From Sphaerosporella brunnea (lineage: Eukaryota; Ascomycota; Pezizomycetes; Pezizales; Pyronemataceae), in assembly GCA_008704415.1 (NCBI GenBank), contig VXIS01000144.1, forward strand, positions 44,985 to 108,984: a DNA stretch of 64,000 nucleotides, written 5' to 3'. The position numbers were made by a program, and so were the translations under genes. The notes beneath the pieces are model-generated. The model was not told the origin of the DNA. It was given only the letters and a program-made list of their open reading frames with translations, and made no database searches. Position 1 is the first letter of the stretch. Each line of letters begins with the position of its first letter. Of the stretch, positions 46,005 to 57,399 are shown one piece after another.

Positions 46005-48176
46005 TGTCACACCCTAAACTATGATAAAGGGATTTTGGTATAAGAATGGTACGTTTATAATCATTGAATAGTATTAAAATCCAAGATCAGTCAGTAGACC
46101 TATGTGGCCGCCCCCCGAACCGCCCCCAGAGTCATCAGCATCCGAGGAGTTGGGACAACGTCCCGATACTGCCCGGCCGCTCCTCGAGCTTGGACACTGA
46201 CCGGTCCTAGTGCTGCGTGTACCACGGGACACCCAACCAATTATAATGAAGGGCACGTCGAGTTGACAGTTGCTGGGTCCAAAGACTAAGCGCGCTAAGC
46301 GCCAAGAACCTCACGAGGGCGGCGATCCAAGAAGCTAGAAATACTGTTAGCCAAAGGAAATCGAAGGGACGTCCGAAAGGGATACTTACATAAAATGTTA
46401 GTACCAAGCAAGATAGCTTGGTCCCGTTACCGACAAATGACTGGTCAGGATGTTGCAAGAGTAGCATCGCTGGGGGTGCCTCCCGTCGCGTGCCTACCTT
46501 TAGGTGCTCAAGTCGGTATGGTGCGTTGGTAATGAGGATCCGTTCGGTGTTTCAGGAGCAGAGAATAGTAGAAGTTGTAGAAAGGATGGAGGAGTAGGAG
46601 CGAGGGGAGCGACGAGCCTATTTATGAAGCAAGCCGCCACACCTGTGAGCCTTTTCCTTATATCTTGAGTCAAGGCTGAGAGTGGGTTATCCTTTAGCTA
46701 ATAGAAGAGCCAGGAAGTCTGGATTATCACAGTGTAATAATCTTAAGGGGTTCTCTTTTAATTTCTGGAAAGACAACAGAGAAGAGGATCTGTGTCTTTG
46801 AGGAGGCTTGGTTGCTTTTCGTTCGTCATAGTTTCGAAGCTGATGATTCTGAAGATCTGGAGAAGTCGTGTGGGCAGGAACGGCCCTCTTTATAGTAGAA
46901 CCCGCTCTTCTTAATCGTTGAGCGGAGGGTCAGTGGGAATCCCTTTGACCCTGAATAATAGTGGGGCAAATCCTATCGTCTGCTGAGGGTGTGCTTCGTA
47001 CGTGGACAGAGAAATCTTTCATGCATGGAGCACGCAATCATTCCCCGCTCGTGAGTCCTTTTCTGCAATCAGTGTGTCGTCATATCTATATTGCAGGACG
47101 CTGGCATGATCGTCAGCATGCCCTACGGCTTGCTTTGATTGTGCCCCCTTGCGAGACTAGACTCTTGCACTCTGACGAGTTCAGCTCATTGTGCAGGATG
47201 CTGGCGTGATCAGCTTGCTCTATGGCCTGCTTGGATTACGCCCCCTTGCTTCAGCTGAACTTGCAGTACACCATTAGCAGATAAGGTATTATCAGACTTC
47301 TGCGGCAGACGCGGGCACCGATGACTCGTCATATCAATATCGATGTGGGGGTTCTCCTGTCGTGTCATACCGCCGAACCACTCCATATGACGAACGACAC
47401 CCACACCGGTGCCTAGACTCTGCATATTTGGACTCCACCTTTGTCTGCTGGTCTTTCCCCTCATTCTACCGGCTGATTGACTCCGACGCCCTGCAGGTCG
47501 TCCTCGTATTCGGCAGCTCTGTTGGTACGATGGATGGTATGGCGGCTTGCTTCATAAAGAGGCTCGTCGCTCCCCTCACTCTTTTCTCCTTCATCCTTTC
47601 TACAACTCCTACTATTCTTTACTCCTGGGACATCGAACGGATCCTCATTACCAACGCACCATACCGACTTGAGCACCTAAAGGTAGGCACGCAGCGGGAG
47701 GCACCCCCAGCGATGCTGCTCTTACAACACCCTGACCAGTCGTTTGTCGGTAACGGGACCAAGCTATCTTGCCTGGTACTAACGTATTGTAAGTATCATC
47801 TTTCAAGCGTCCCTTCTATCTCTTTGGCTAACAGTATTTCCTAGCTTCTCGGATCGCGACCCTCGTGAGGTCCTTGGCGCTTAGCGCGCTTAGTCTTCGG
47901 AACCAGCAACCGTCGGCTCGGTAGTGCCCTTCATTATAATTGGTTGGGCGTCCCGTGGTACGCGCGGCACTTGGACCGGTCAGCGTCCGGGCACGAGGAG
48001 CGGCCGGGCAGTATCGGGACGTTTGTCACGACTCCTCGGGTGCTGTTGACTCTGGAGGCGGCTCGTGGGGTGGCCACATAGGCCTGCTGACTAATCTTGA
48101 ATGTTGATACTATCCAATGATTATAAACGTACCATTCTTATACCAAAATCCCATTGTCACAGTTTAGGGTGTGACA
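46005..48176. mobile_element. 2.2-kb element with ~640-bp terminal inverted repeats
   Basis: The left arm (46005 to about 46650) begins TGTCACACCCTAAACT. The right arm (about 47535-48176) is its reverse complement, ending AGTTTAGGGTGTGACA. Matching internal blocks include TTTTGGTATAAGAATGGTAC, CGATACTGCCCGGCCGCTCC, ACCAATTATAATGAAGGGCA and GAAGCAAGCCGCCA. About 890 bp of spacer holds no convincing ORF but has two similar units (GCTGGCATGATC / GCTGGCGTGATC regions near 47100 and 47200). The ends TGT...ACA resemble LTR ends, so this is either a foldback element or two oppositely oriented solo LTRs around a spacer. The 5-bp flanks (CCTGG and GTATC) do not match, so no target duplication is seen. 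The right end cuts a zinc-finger gene. Confidence 0.8.
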
Positions 48177-49093
48177 GTATCCGTGGGCAAGAATTTGTAG
48201 TTCTCCTCCAATCGACGTTTTGTGGCGGCCATCCGAGAGTATTCCGCTGTTTTGTCAAATAGCCTCCAGTGTGTGACATCACCGTAGGCAGCAGCTTGCT
48301 CCTTTGCTTTCTCTTTGGACAGTTCCCGGCGTCGACGCTACTGTTGGTTCCGGATGTCTTTCCTTCGCTTGTCACACTCCTCGACAGACAAGCACCCGAG
48401 CTCTCGTTGCGATATGCGCTGTTTATATCCAAAACTTACATCATTCAGGTTCAGGTGCGGTTTTGGAGCATGAGGAGCGAGCTTTTCCGCTTCACGCTTT
48501 TTTCGGATGTGCCTAATTAGGTTGTCTTTCACCGACTGTGAACCCAGTTTCACTGAATACTGGCAGTTAGACACGGGACATTTGTGAGGACACGGAGAGG
48601 AAGAGCATGCTTCAAGATCAAATCCAGCAGCTGTTGACAGTGGCTGCCCAGGAGCAGAAAGCGCAGGTAGTGACAGCTGTAACCCAAAAGGAGAAGGACG
48701 AAGAGAAGCCGGAGGTAGTGCCAGTGGCAGCCCGGAAACAGGAAGCGGAGGTAGTGACTGCGGTAGCTGAGTAGTAGGAAGCGAAGATAGTGACAGCGGC
48801 AGCCGAGGCGCAGGAAGCGGAGGTAGTGACAGCGGCCGCCGAGGAGCAGGAAGCGGAGGTAGTCACAGCGGCAGCCAAGGAGCAGGAAGCGGAGGTAGTG
48901 ACAGCGGCAGCCCAGGAGGAGAAGGTAGAGAAGCTGGTGCCTGCCATGTTTGCACTCCTGGAGGGGGCGGAATGCTGGTTTGCATTTCAAGAGGTGAAAA
49001 GGGGTTAAGACGCGACGACAGCGATGAGCCTTGGAGGGCGGAGCCAAATGATGATCGAGTAAACGCGTAGGACATTTGGAGCGGTAGTGACAC
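48177..49093 (-). pseudogene. decayed proline-rich repeat and zinc-finger gene, 3'-truncated by element
   Basis: One minus-strand frame runs from an ATG at 49093 to the element end at 48176, broken by two stops: TGA at 48863-48865 and TAG at 48338-48340. It encodes a Ser/Pro-rich start (MSLPLQMSYAF), several 12-residue repeats of the type LPPLPAPRLPLS, then AAGFDLEACSSPCPHKCPVS with a C2H2-like finger (CPVSNCQYSV...LIRHIRKKRE). A basic helical tail follows (RRRRELSKEKAKEQAAAYGD, SRMAATKRRLEENYKFLPTD) up to the insertion. The TAG is a likely CAG change (run of Gln codons); the TGA replaces TCA within a repeat. No known family is recognised beyond the finger. It could be a transposon-borne gene or a member of a lineage-specific zinc-finger family. 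Confidence 0.55.
48660..48930. repeat. 36-bp tandem repeat inside the zinc-finger pseudogene
   Basis: About seven diverged copies of a 36-bp unit containing GGTAGTGACAGCGGCAGCC and GAGCAGGAAGCGGA are arranged head to tail. The period is a multiple of three, so both strands stay largely open: QEAEVVTAAAEE on plus, LPPLPAPRLPLS on minus. The minus frame continues into a zinc finger, so it is the more likely coding strand. Confidence 0.85.
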
Positions 49094-50349
49094 TGACGTG
49101 TAGGGCGGAAGCGGTTAATCAAGCACGCGACGGATCCGAGAGCTGGGTTGTAGGTGGAGAGCTGGGTTGTAGGTAGATGGAGACGAGGGACGCGGTAATT
49201 TTCAGGAGAGGAGACATCGTCGGCGACATCGTCGACGACATCAAGCGCGAAGAGAGGCATCAGGCGCGATGAGAGGATATGGTTAGCAGATTCGATGAAG
49301 AGGATTGATGGGGGTTAGGAGGCATCGACCATGCTGGTGGTGGTTAGTTGGGACGCAGGGGAGTGCAGTAGTGGACGGGGATGCCTCAAACGGTTAGCTT
49401 TGCGGTAGTGGCATTAGTGGCTTGGCAGAAGCCGTAGCGGTTGCAGTGTCGTAGAGGCTTCACGCTATATATATATACTTTAGCGTAGTTGAAGTCTAGG
49501 AGTGTCTGTGGCAGTCGATAAAAGGTAGGTTTACGTAATGCGGAAGTGGAGCAATACTGGTAAAGGTATTTGTAGCAGGAGGATGGTAGCAACGGAGAGA
49601 GGAGTGCGGAATCTGTTATCACAATGGAGAAGTGAAGAGAAAATCTTATTCTCGAGGAGATTATTGTGTTGATTGTTGTGCTTGGTTGAGGGAGAGAGAG
49701 CGGGTATGCATACCCGAGAGCTCAGCCCGCCAAGCCTAGTATGTAACTTCGCATACATGATTTGAGTGACTCATGATGACTGTGAGTCATACGTGTGGGT
49801 CATACATTGCATGTAAGAGAAACAACTAGAAATAGAATGACACATAACCAGTAAGCGCTAATGGACAGCCACGTATGACTGTGTGCGTTTGCACGCAACA
49901 GTGAGTCAACGTAAGGCAGACATGAGTAAGCCTGATCAGGAAAGGAAGGTGTGTGCAAACAGGCGAAAGATAAGAAAATAAGAAAACATGTGACGAGCAC
50001 ATGGCGTAGTAATCGCAGTGGTAAGTGCCCGTGATGAGTGTATAATGAAACCAGTATGAAATAGGAAAACACTTCAGGGAAACCAAGGAAATACCACGTC
50101 CATCACATTTTAACACACCTCACCTCCCCTAACCTTCAAAACAGAGGTCACACCAGTAGTAGATGCAGTATGAAAAAGCAATGGGTAGATGGGACAATTC
50201 CAAAGCCTGAAGCATAGTTATCGCAAAGAGATTGGTTGTTGAAAACCTCCACACCATTGCTGCAATGGATCATGAATTGTTAAAATACAGTGTGTGTTAC
50301 GTGACGTGTACTACAATCTACTGTCACTTGTGAATCACAGACTTTTAAT
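49094..50349. other. intergenic / repeat-island flank, no gene recognised
   Basis: A (TA)n stretch lies near 49467-49477, and GAGTCAT-type motifs recur at 49765-49800. No protein family or element end is recognised up to the Harbinger terminal repeat. Confidence 0.45.
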
Positions 50350-50646
50350 GGCGCATCTGGATACGCGTAAAATGGACGGTTTTGTCCGTTAGCATGGGTC
50401 CTTCCGTTTCGCTCAACTTTGTGCTGTTTGGAATGGACGACAAGCTTAATTTCCGAGATGGAGTCGTCCGTTTGCTCTCTAATAAAGCGTCCTTAAGAAA
50501 AAGTACCTTGTGAAGAACTTTTCACGTCTGTTTTACCACACACCGCCGCCATCACCACCACCATCATCATCGCTACATCTAAGACCACCGTAATCGCCGA
50601 GACCGCCGCAACCGCCGACACAGCCAAGACCGCTGAGACCATAGAA

Positions 50647-51527
50647 ATGTGTGATCTCTTTTCTTTCTCAGTTCTACTTACTGTAACACAAGTTGCTGCG
50701 GCTGTGGCTTTAACCCACGGTTTGGAAATTCAGAAGCGTATGCGAACTTCGCGTCTCACCGGGGCTGCCTATGTTAAAGATCTTTGTGATGGCCACCCCA
50801 CGCGCTTTGAAGAAAGCTTTCATATGCTAAAGAAAATCTTCTTAGCACTCCGGGATTTTTTGGTGGAGCGTGAACTTTTAGAAAGGACACAGCATAATTT
50901 TTTAGGGAAAGAGCAAATAGCCATCTTCCTGTTTATTTGTTCGCGGAGACAACTCCAACAGACAAGCCCAAGAGCGTTTTTAGCATAGCGGAAAAACCAT
51001 TACCAGGTACAATTCAGAGTGCACTGACAAAAACTTACATGGAGCTTTCGAGTGATAGACATTTTCATGCGGCTCTTAATACATTTGTTGCTGTTCATCG
51101 TAAGCTTGTACGCTCACCTCCTGATGTCATTTCACAATGCATTACGAACGACCGGTGGAAGATGCAACCTTCTTGTAACAATGTGCGAGGTGCTATTGAT
51201 GGTAATCATATCCCAGACAAAGTTCCTACAGCCCTGGCTGCTTCCTTCCACGATAGGAGTGGCAATTTGCCACAAAATGTGCTTGCTGCTTGCAGCTTAA
51301 ACTTGTACTTCACCTATCTGTGCGCTGGCTGGGAGGGCAGTGGACATGATGCACATGTGTTGGAAAATGCCTTGTTGCATGATTTTTCAGTGATAGAGGG
51401 AAGGATTTACTTGGCAGATCCTGGTTATGGGCTGCGGGAAGGATTTCTAACACCTTATCAAGGTATTCGCTATCATCTGGGTGAGCAAGTAAGATGTCAT
51501 GGCGCGAGCTTGGATGGAGTTTTTTGA
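50647..51527 (+). pseudogene. PIF/Harbinger transposase, N-terminal and central part, decayed
   Basis: This is a DDE-superfamily (DDE_Tnp_4) nuclease. It opens with a helix-turn-helix-type region (TGAAYVKDLCDGHPTRFEES; FLGKEQIAIFLFICSRR). A +1 shift near 50940 moves the frame to NSNRQAQERF, which is then stopped by TAG at 50981-50983 (expected CAG). A 52-bp intron (51007-51058) joins to HFHAALNTFVAVHRKLVRSP. The catalytic core has GAIDGNHIP (first Asp), GWEGSGHDAHVLENAL and IYLADPGYGLREGFLTPYQG (second Asp), ending at YHLGEQ, where a GTAAGA donor may begin another intron. The third catalytic residue (Glu) lies in the distal half at 60802-61221, beyond the Gypsy insertion. It is not functional as it stands. 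Confidence 0.85.
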
Positions 51528-51529
51528 CT

Positions 51530-52002
51530 GAGCTACCACTTTTATTCTCTATGGAATAGGATGAAACTCTCATATCTAACACATCAAAGGATGCTGATTC
51601 TTTTGCTGTCCTCAGATTTATCCCCCCAGGGATGGTTGTCACCTGGCAAGGTTTGGAAGTGGGGGTTGTTTGTGGTGTCATGATGAGGCTCTGTAGGCAG
51701 GCTCAGTAGGGTAGCTCTGAGCCGAGGTTATGTTCGGCTACCACGTGGCGCGGCGTACCTCAATGACGTGATTGCTATAAGGGGCCTTCGCTTCCGCTTT
51801 GTTGTTTGTTTTCCTTTCCTCTTTACTGAACCTTCGTATATCAATCTAAGTACCTTCGTTGCCATCTGAATCCTGACCGTGCGCGTCGCGCCTCTTGTCC
51901 TGCCTTCAGATTTTGTTCCTGCTCTGGTTCTTGTCCCCTTCCGTTGCTTCTCTGTACGCGAGTACCTTAGGCCCCTACAGTCTGTTTACGCCTCTACCCG
52001 TT
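51530..52002. repeat. repeat-derived segment related to the foldback repeat at 63180-63452
   Basis: The stretch around 51765-51850 (CTTTGTTGTTTGTTTTCCTT, then ACTGAACCTTCGTAT) resembles the right arm at 63400-63452 (CTTTGTTGTTTGCTTTCTTT, then ACTGAACTTTTGTGT). CTACCACGTGGCG here also matches GCTACCACATGGCG there. It is probably one arm or a diverged copy of the same small element, inserted in the Harbinger transposase before the Gypsy element arrived. Confidence 0.5.
51998..52002. repeat. Gypsy target-site duplication, left copy
   Basis: CCGTT directly precedes the left LTR, and the same CCGTT follows the right LTR at 60802-60806. This 5-bp duplication defines the insertion boundaries. Confidence 0.9.
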
Positions 52003-53020
52003 TGTAAAACCACTAGGTTCACTGAACCGCGTACAAGGAAGATAGGCCTAACAGTAATTCTTTTATAAGGAAAAGACACTTATTGGGGGAAGAGCTTTGA
52101 GATACATAATCGGTGAAGATTCGCTAATGGTACGAGTATATTCGTACCGAAGAGAAAATGGAATAAAGATTTCGAAACGAATATAGATTGTGTAAACAAC
52201 AACGTTGTTAAGGCTGAACCTCACAATATCCCAACGATGATGTCTGTTAACTCTGGTGGTCTCTCAACTCGAGGGAAATTTTGCGGGTTATATCCTAACG
52301 GATTCGCCTCTGAACCTCAACGTTGATTTCCAATCCTCGGACGAACAATTTCCCCGATTGCCACGTAAGGTTACTGAGCTTCTTTGACTAGCCAGAGATT
52401 ATAGATAACCCCCACTCCAACTCGGACACTCTTCTGCAGCTATGGCGTGATTGAACGCGTAAGCTTTGATGCCTAGAATGCCCTATTGAAGTGCCGCAGT
52501 AGCTATGACGTGATGACCAAATGCCAAAGTGACTTTGGTACTTATCAATTCTTGTCACAGATGCTCCCCTCGTATACCCACAGTGTACGTTACGGTATAA
52601 CGGTCGGGCGTATCGTGACGTGAGCTATTTTGTACCGTGGAAAAAACTATTTTTCTATGGGAACCGGCAACTAAGCACTTTTTGCCATATAACTCACGGT
52701 GAATAACCTGGGGCAACTGCAGGGTGTTAGACCAACACAGTTGTCATTATTCATTTGTATGCGCACAAATGGTGAATTATTTTGTACCCAGAAAAGAACA
52801 CTTTTACTATGGGTTCCAGCACCGGACTTCACCATCGCCATTATGACGTAAGTCTTGTAACTCCTAGGACACTTCCTAATAGCGAAGACTTATAGATGAT
52901 TATACAGCCTCACTGTTGATAATCATCAACGTTAACAAACCGTTACATAACTCTTAAGGTAATGCAGGCATAACTCGTAAGGGGGTACCAGAAATGATAC
53001 TGTGGGAGGTGGGTGTAACA
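52003..53020 (-). repeat. Ty3/Gypsy LTR (3' LTR in element orientation)
   Basis: This long terminal repeat of 1018 bp reads TGTAAAACC...GGTGTAACA on the plus strand and TGTTACACC...GGTTTTACA in element orientation. It matches 59772-60801 throughout, with frequent substitutions and short indels. Over the first 240 bp I count about 19 differences, so roughly 92 percent identity by eye. Confidence 0.93.
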
Positions 53021-53036
53021 CCATCTCCCCCCTTAT
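53021..53036 (-). other. polypurine tract of the Gypsy element
   Basis: Read on the minus strand, TTATAAGGGGGGAGATGG directly precedes the 3' LTR start TGTTACACC. This is the position and composition expected of the plus-strand primer. Confidence 0.7.
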
Positions 53037-53235
53037 AAAGGTTTGTCCGCGAACCGCAGTTGTTGGACATGGGGTGTTCTCCTGCCATCTTAAACTTCGT
53101 AAAGAAAAACAAAAAACAAAAAACTCAACACTGTACTAAAACCTATACAAGGAAAAAATGTACATGACCAGGCGTCTTGTCAGCCGTTAAAAAACCTGGA
53201 TCCCCTAATAGCTTCACCAGGAAAAAGGTTCTGAC

Positions 53236-56200
53236 TCAGCCTCTTAACCTGACTCTCCTGTCCTTGGCAGCTTGTGGGAATTTCCGATAGAACTTTCTCA
53301 AAGCTGCCTCACCTGTACCTTCAAAACATTCCCACTGTTCTTCTGTCCAGTCTTCCTCATTTGGGAACCCTTTCCACTTGACTAAGTACTTGATGGTACC
53401 GGTACTGTCACATGAACTACCTAGGATCTCATCGATCTCCCAGAGCCCTTCTTCGTCAAGGTCCATCGGATCTTCATCTTCTACTGCAACCGCAGGAGGT
53501 CGAAGGCCCTTTTGCGACTGTCTGTAGGGCTCAAGCAGCGAAACATGGAAGGTAGGATGTATACGCCATCGCTTAGGAAGTTCAATCCTTATAGCAGATG
53601 GAGACACTACCTTTATCACCTTGAAGGGTCCATGTATTTTCGCATCTAGCTTGCGAGATGGTCTTCTTGTCCGAAGATTCTTGCCATTGAGCATAACAAG
53701 ATCACCAAGTTGGTACTTGGGTGCAGCCTTTGACCGTTTGTCATAGTGCTTCCGCATAGATTCATGGGTCTGTTCCAACGCTTCCTTGCACAGCTTATGG
53801 ATGCTTTCCATCCAGTGTGCATAGTTTCTTGCCGACGGGTTTTTCACCTCAGCCTCAACAGGCCAATTTGTTCTTGGGTGGTAACCGTAGTTGACAAAAA
53901 AGGGTGACAGACTTGTAGCTATGGTGACGGAGTTGTTATACGCGTACTCAGCCATGGGAATCATTTCTACCCAGTTATCTTGCTCGTAATTGCAAAAGAA
54001 CCTCAGGTATTGTTCCACAGTTTGGTTGACGCGCCGTTTGACCATCAGTCTGTGGGTGGAAGGCAGTGGACATTCCAGGTTTAATCTTCAAGAGGTCCAT
54101 CAATGTTTCCCAAAACTTGGAAGTGAAACGTGCATCTCTGTCCAATATGATGCTATTAGGCAAGCTGTGCAATCGCCATACCTCCCTCAGGAATACGCGT
54201 GCAACATTGGCAGCTTTCTTTGCATCCCTCTTTAGCGGAACGAAGTGATACATTTTTGTAAAACGGTCGACAACAACCATCAACTGGTCATAGTCCTCTG
54301 ACAGAGGTAAATCTGTGATAAAGTCCATTGAGATTGAGTCCCACGGGGCATACGAAACTTCTAGAGGAGACAGCATTCCATAACGGACATGACGTGCAGA
54401 CTTAGCTTTTTGGCATTCTGGGCATGAGTTCACATAGTCCCGAATCCAAGCATCCATTGTAGGCCAGAAGAAATTGCGACGCACTAACTATACGGTCTTG
54501 TCTGCGCCCATATGGCCAGCGGAAACCAAGTCGTGATCAGCTTCCACAATTTGCTTCTTTAAGTCCAAGCTGCCAGAAACGTATAGACAACCTTGGTAGT
54601 ACAAGACTCCATCGTCATATTCCATGCCTTCACTAAGATTACCACTCATAGCATTCTCGTAATCATGCATCCAAGCTTCATCTTGTGCACCAGCAGTAAA
54701 GATTTGCTCAGGTAGTTCTCTATCGAAGCGTACCTTGGGGATGGTCGGTAGCTTTGCCGAAGGAAAAATAACCTGTTCGCCTTCTGCTGTCACCAGTTGG
54801 TCGGGTCGCAACACCCTGTAAATGGGTTGGTTTTCGTTTTCTTTGATGCTACCTCCCCCCTTTTGTGGGCGGTACTCCGGGCACCTAGACAATGCATCGG
54901 GTTTCCCATTCTGACTACCAGGTCTATATATGATCTTAAAATCATAACCTGCCAATTCTTGTACCCATCTTGCTTGACGACGATTCAACACTTTGGATGT
55001 CGTAAAGTATTACAGATTCTTATGATCTGTATACACCAAGACGGTGTGAGCGGCTCCCTCAAGATATCTTCTCCATTCCTTAAAGCATGATACTATTGCT
55101 AGCATCTCTTGATCATGAATTTCGTAATTTATGTCTGCCTTGTCTATTTTATGTGAATAGAAGGCAACAGGATCAAGTCTCTTTTCAAATCCTTGGGACA
55201 ACACGGCACCAATCGCAAAGTCACTTGTATCGGTTTCCATAATGCATTGCAAGTTTGGGCCATAGTGTTTCAGGATCGGAGCTGAAGTAAAGCGGCGCTT
55301 TAATTCTTCAAAACTCCACTGGGCTTGTCTATTCCATGCCTAAGCATTTCCTTTCTTCGTTAAGTCCGTCAAAGGCTTAGCGATCATAGAAAAGTTCTTG
55401 ATGCAACGGCGATAAAGGTTTGTAAACCCCATGAAAGACTGAACGTCCTTCACGGAAGTTGGCACTTCCCAGTCCAGGATGGTTTGCACCTTGTCTTGAG
55501 CCATGCTAATTCCTTCTACCGAGATGATATATCCCAAGAACTCGACTGTAGACACATGCCATTCGCACTTATCGGGTGCAAGGGCAAGTTTATATTCCAT
55601 TAAACGTTGGAGTACTTCACGAACTAGTTATTCATGTTCTTCTTCAGTTTTGGAGTATATCAGGATGTCATTGACATAGACAACAACTCCTTGGTCAATA
55701 AGATCTCTTAAAATCTCAGTCATCATGTTCTAAAATGTGGCAGGAGTATTAGCAAGCCCAAACGGCATCACTAGATATTCATAATGACCATATCTAGTTC
55801 GGAAGGCCGTCTTCCATTCATCACCCTTCTTAATCCGAATAAGATTGTAACCGCTCTTCAGGTCAATCATAGTGAACATCTTGGCTCCTTGAACACGATC
55901 TCGAAGCTCGTTCATTAGTGGTAAAGGGTATCTGTTGAGCACAGTTACTTGGTTGAGACCACAATAGTCTACCACTAATTGGATTCCTCTACCATGAGGC
56001 TTCGGAACGAAGAGAATCGGTGCGCCAGCAGGCGACTTGCTTGGTTGAATCTTACCCTAGCTCAACATCTGGGTAAGATATTCCTTTCAAGCCGCTAGTT
56101 CCTTTTCTGAGAAGGCGTAAATTGGTTCCCAAAGTGGTTGTTCACCATCCTTGATATCAAATGCATGATCAAAAGATTGATGCTCTGGAAGTTCTGCAGC

Positions 56201-56833
56201 AGCTTCAGGACCGAATACTCTGCTGAACTCTTGATATTGTTTAGGCACCATTTGTGTCCAGTCGAAAACTAGTGCTTCCCCTTCTGGGCGTACCATTCCA
56301 ATAAGCCCAAACATATGAGGATCTAATCTCATGTGTATGATTGCCTCGTCAAATTGAATTGTGAATTCGTCGCTTTTGGTTTTGGTGTAGTTCCGTTGAC
56401 AGTGCTGGCAATCCAACTTGATGTTACCTTCCCACAACCCAAATGGTTGGTGCTTTGCAAGATACCACCATGGTAGAATTAGATCACACAAGTCCTCCAT
56501 TGGGGACACCTCGAAGGTTTCCTTATCGAAGTGATCTCCATGTCTAATGGTCAAAGGGAAGGTATACTGCTCACCTGCACTGGATACCGAGTCACCTTCG
56601 AAATTCACCATTCGTACTGACTTCTGACGATGCATAGTCGAGATGCGATACTTCTCTACTATTCGGTCACAGAGTGTAAAGCACGACGCTTCGCTGTCTG
56701 CCAGACAGCGTACTGAAATTTCTTTCTTATTGTCCCATGACAAGGTCATGTTCAGATAGGATCTTGGTCCATTGACAGGAGGTTTGAAGCGCTTAGCTTC
56801 AGGAGCTCTGTCAGTAACGATTTTCCTCTTCAT
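53236..56833 (-). pseudogene. Gypsy pol polyprotein: protease, RT, RNase H, integrase, chromodomain
   Basis: Read 5' to 3' from 56833, the first domain is a protease with CLADSEASCFTL (DSE where DSG is expected). Reverse transcriptase follows ([53 protein letters not shown]), with an active site YVND at 55667-55678 instead of YVDD. RNase H (METDTSDFAIGAVLSQGFEK; YTDHKNL) and the integrase zinc region ([11 protein letters not shown]) come next, then the integrase core (DSISMDFITDLPLSEDYDQL; STAFHPQTDGQ). The C-terminal part ends in a chromodomain (IKYLVKWKGFPNEEDWTEEQ). In-frame stops break it, for example at 54485-54487, near 55628 and near 55007, and a frameshift follows HPQTDGQ near 54045. 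It cannot encode a working polyprotein. Confidence 0.92.
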
Positions 56834-57399
56834 GATGATAATCTGTTTTTGATTAGCCTTTCGACACTATTCTGGCCACAACGGGTCACTAATTTTTTGT
56901 GTAATGAAGTTTTTTGTGGGTCACTTGCGGGTTTTCAAAACTGAATCATACTCAGACACGCTTGCATGTTTCAGGTTTTGAACCCATCATCAGTGCGCAT
57001 TTTGTCGCAACAAAATCCAAAACGTTTCAATTGACTTAAAAGCAAACAAAAAACAGGACCAAGCGAAAGGCTTGAAGGTTTATCCAGACAGACAAATGAA
57101 ATCCAATCCAGTTCTTCCAGAAACCCAAAACAAAACAAACATCAGCAGATGAACAAAGGAAACCATATTCAATAACCTCGTACTAGAAATCCTATCTAGC
57201 GGATTGTCAGCTTAGAATGGGTATTCCAATAAGGCAAGGGATCCTTCTGATTCTGAGTAATGCAAGCCGACCAAACTATTGACGCACCAACCCCGGCGTA
57301 ATGCGAGGAGAGAGGCAACCGCAGTAGTGAGCTTTCACTACACTCTGACCCGTCTTTTGTTAACAGCAAGGGCTTCTTGCAACAGCTCACCTTAAACAG

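Noticed and set aside
46005..46020. TGTCACACCC considered as the start of a full LTR retrotransposon
   Set aside because: The partner end is inverted, not direct, and no gag or pol sequence lies between the arms.
48790..49008. Repeat of a regular unit considered as a CRISPR array
   Set aside because: Units are contiguous tandem copies with no unique spacers, in a eukaryotic context.
48550..49260. 236-residue minus-strand ORF (LLLGCRCHYLRF repeats) over the tandem repeat
   Set aside because: It is a third open frame of the 36-bp repeat. The neighbouring frame leads into a zinc finger and is preferred.
51310..51681. 123-residue minus-strand ORF
   Set aside because: It overlaps the catalytic core of the Harbinger transposase in antisense and is a shadow of it.
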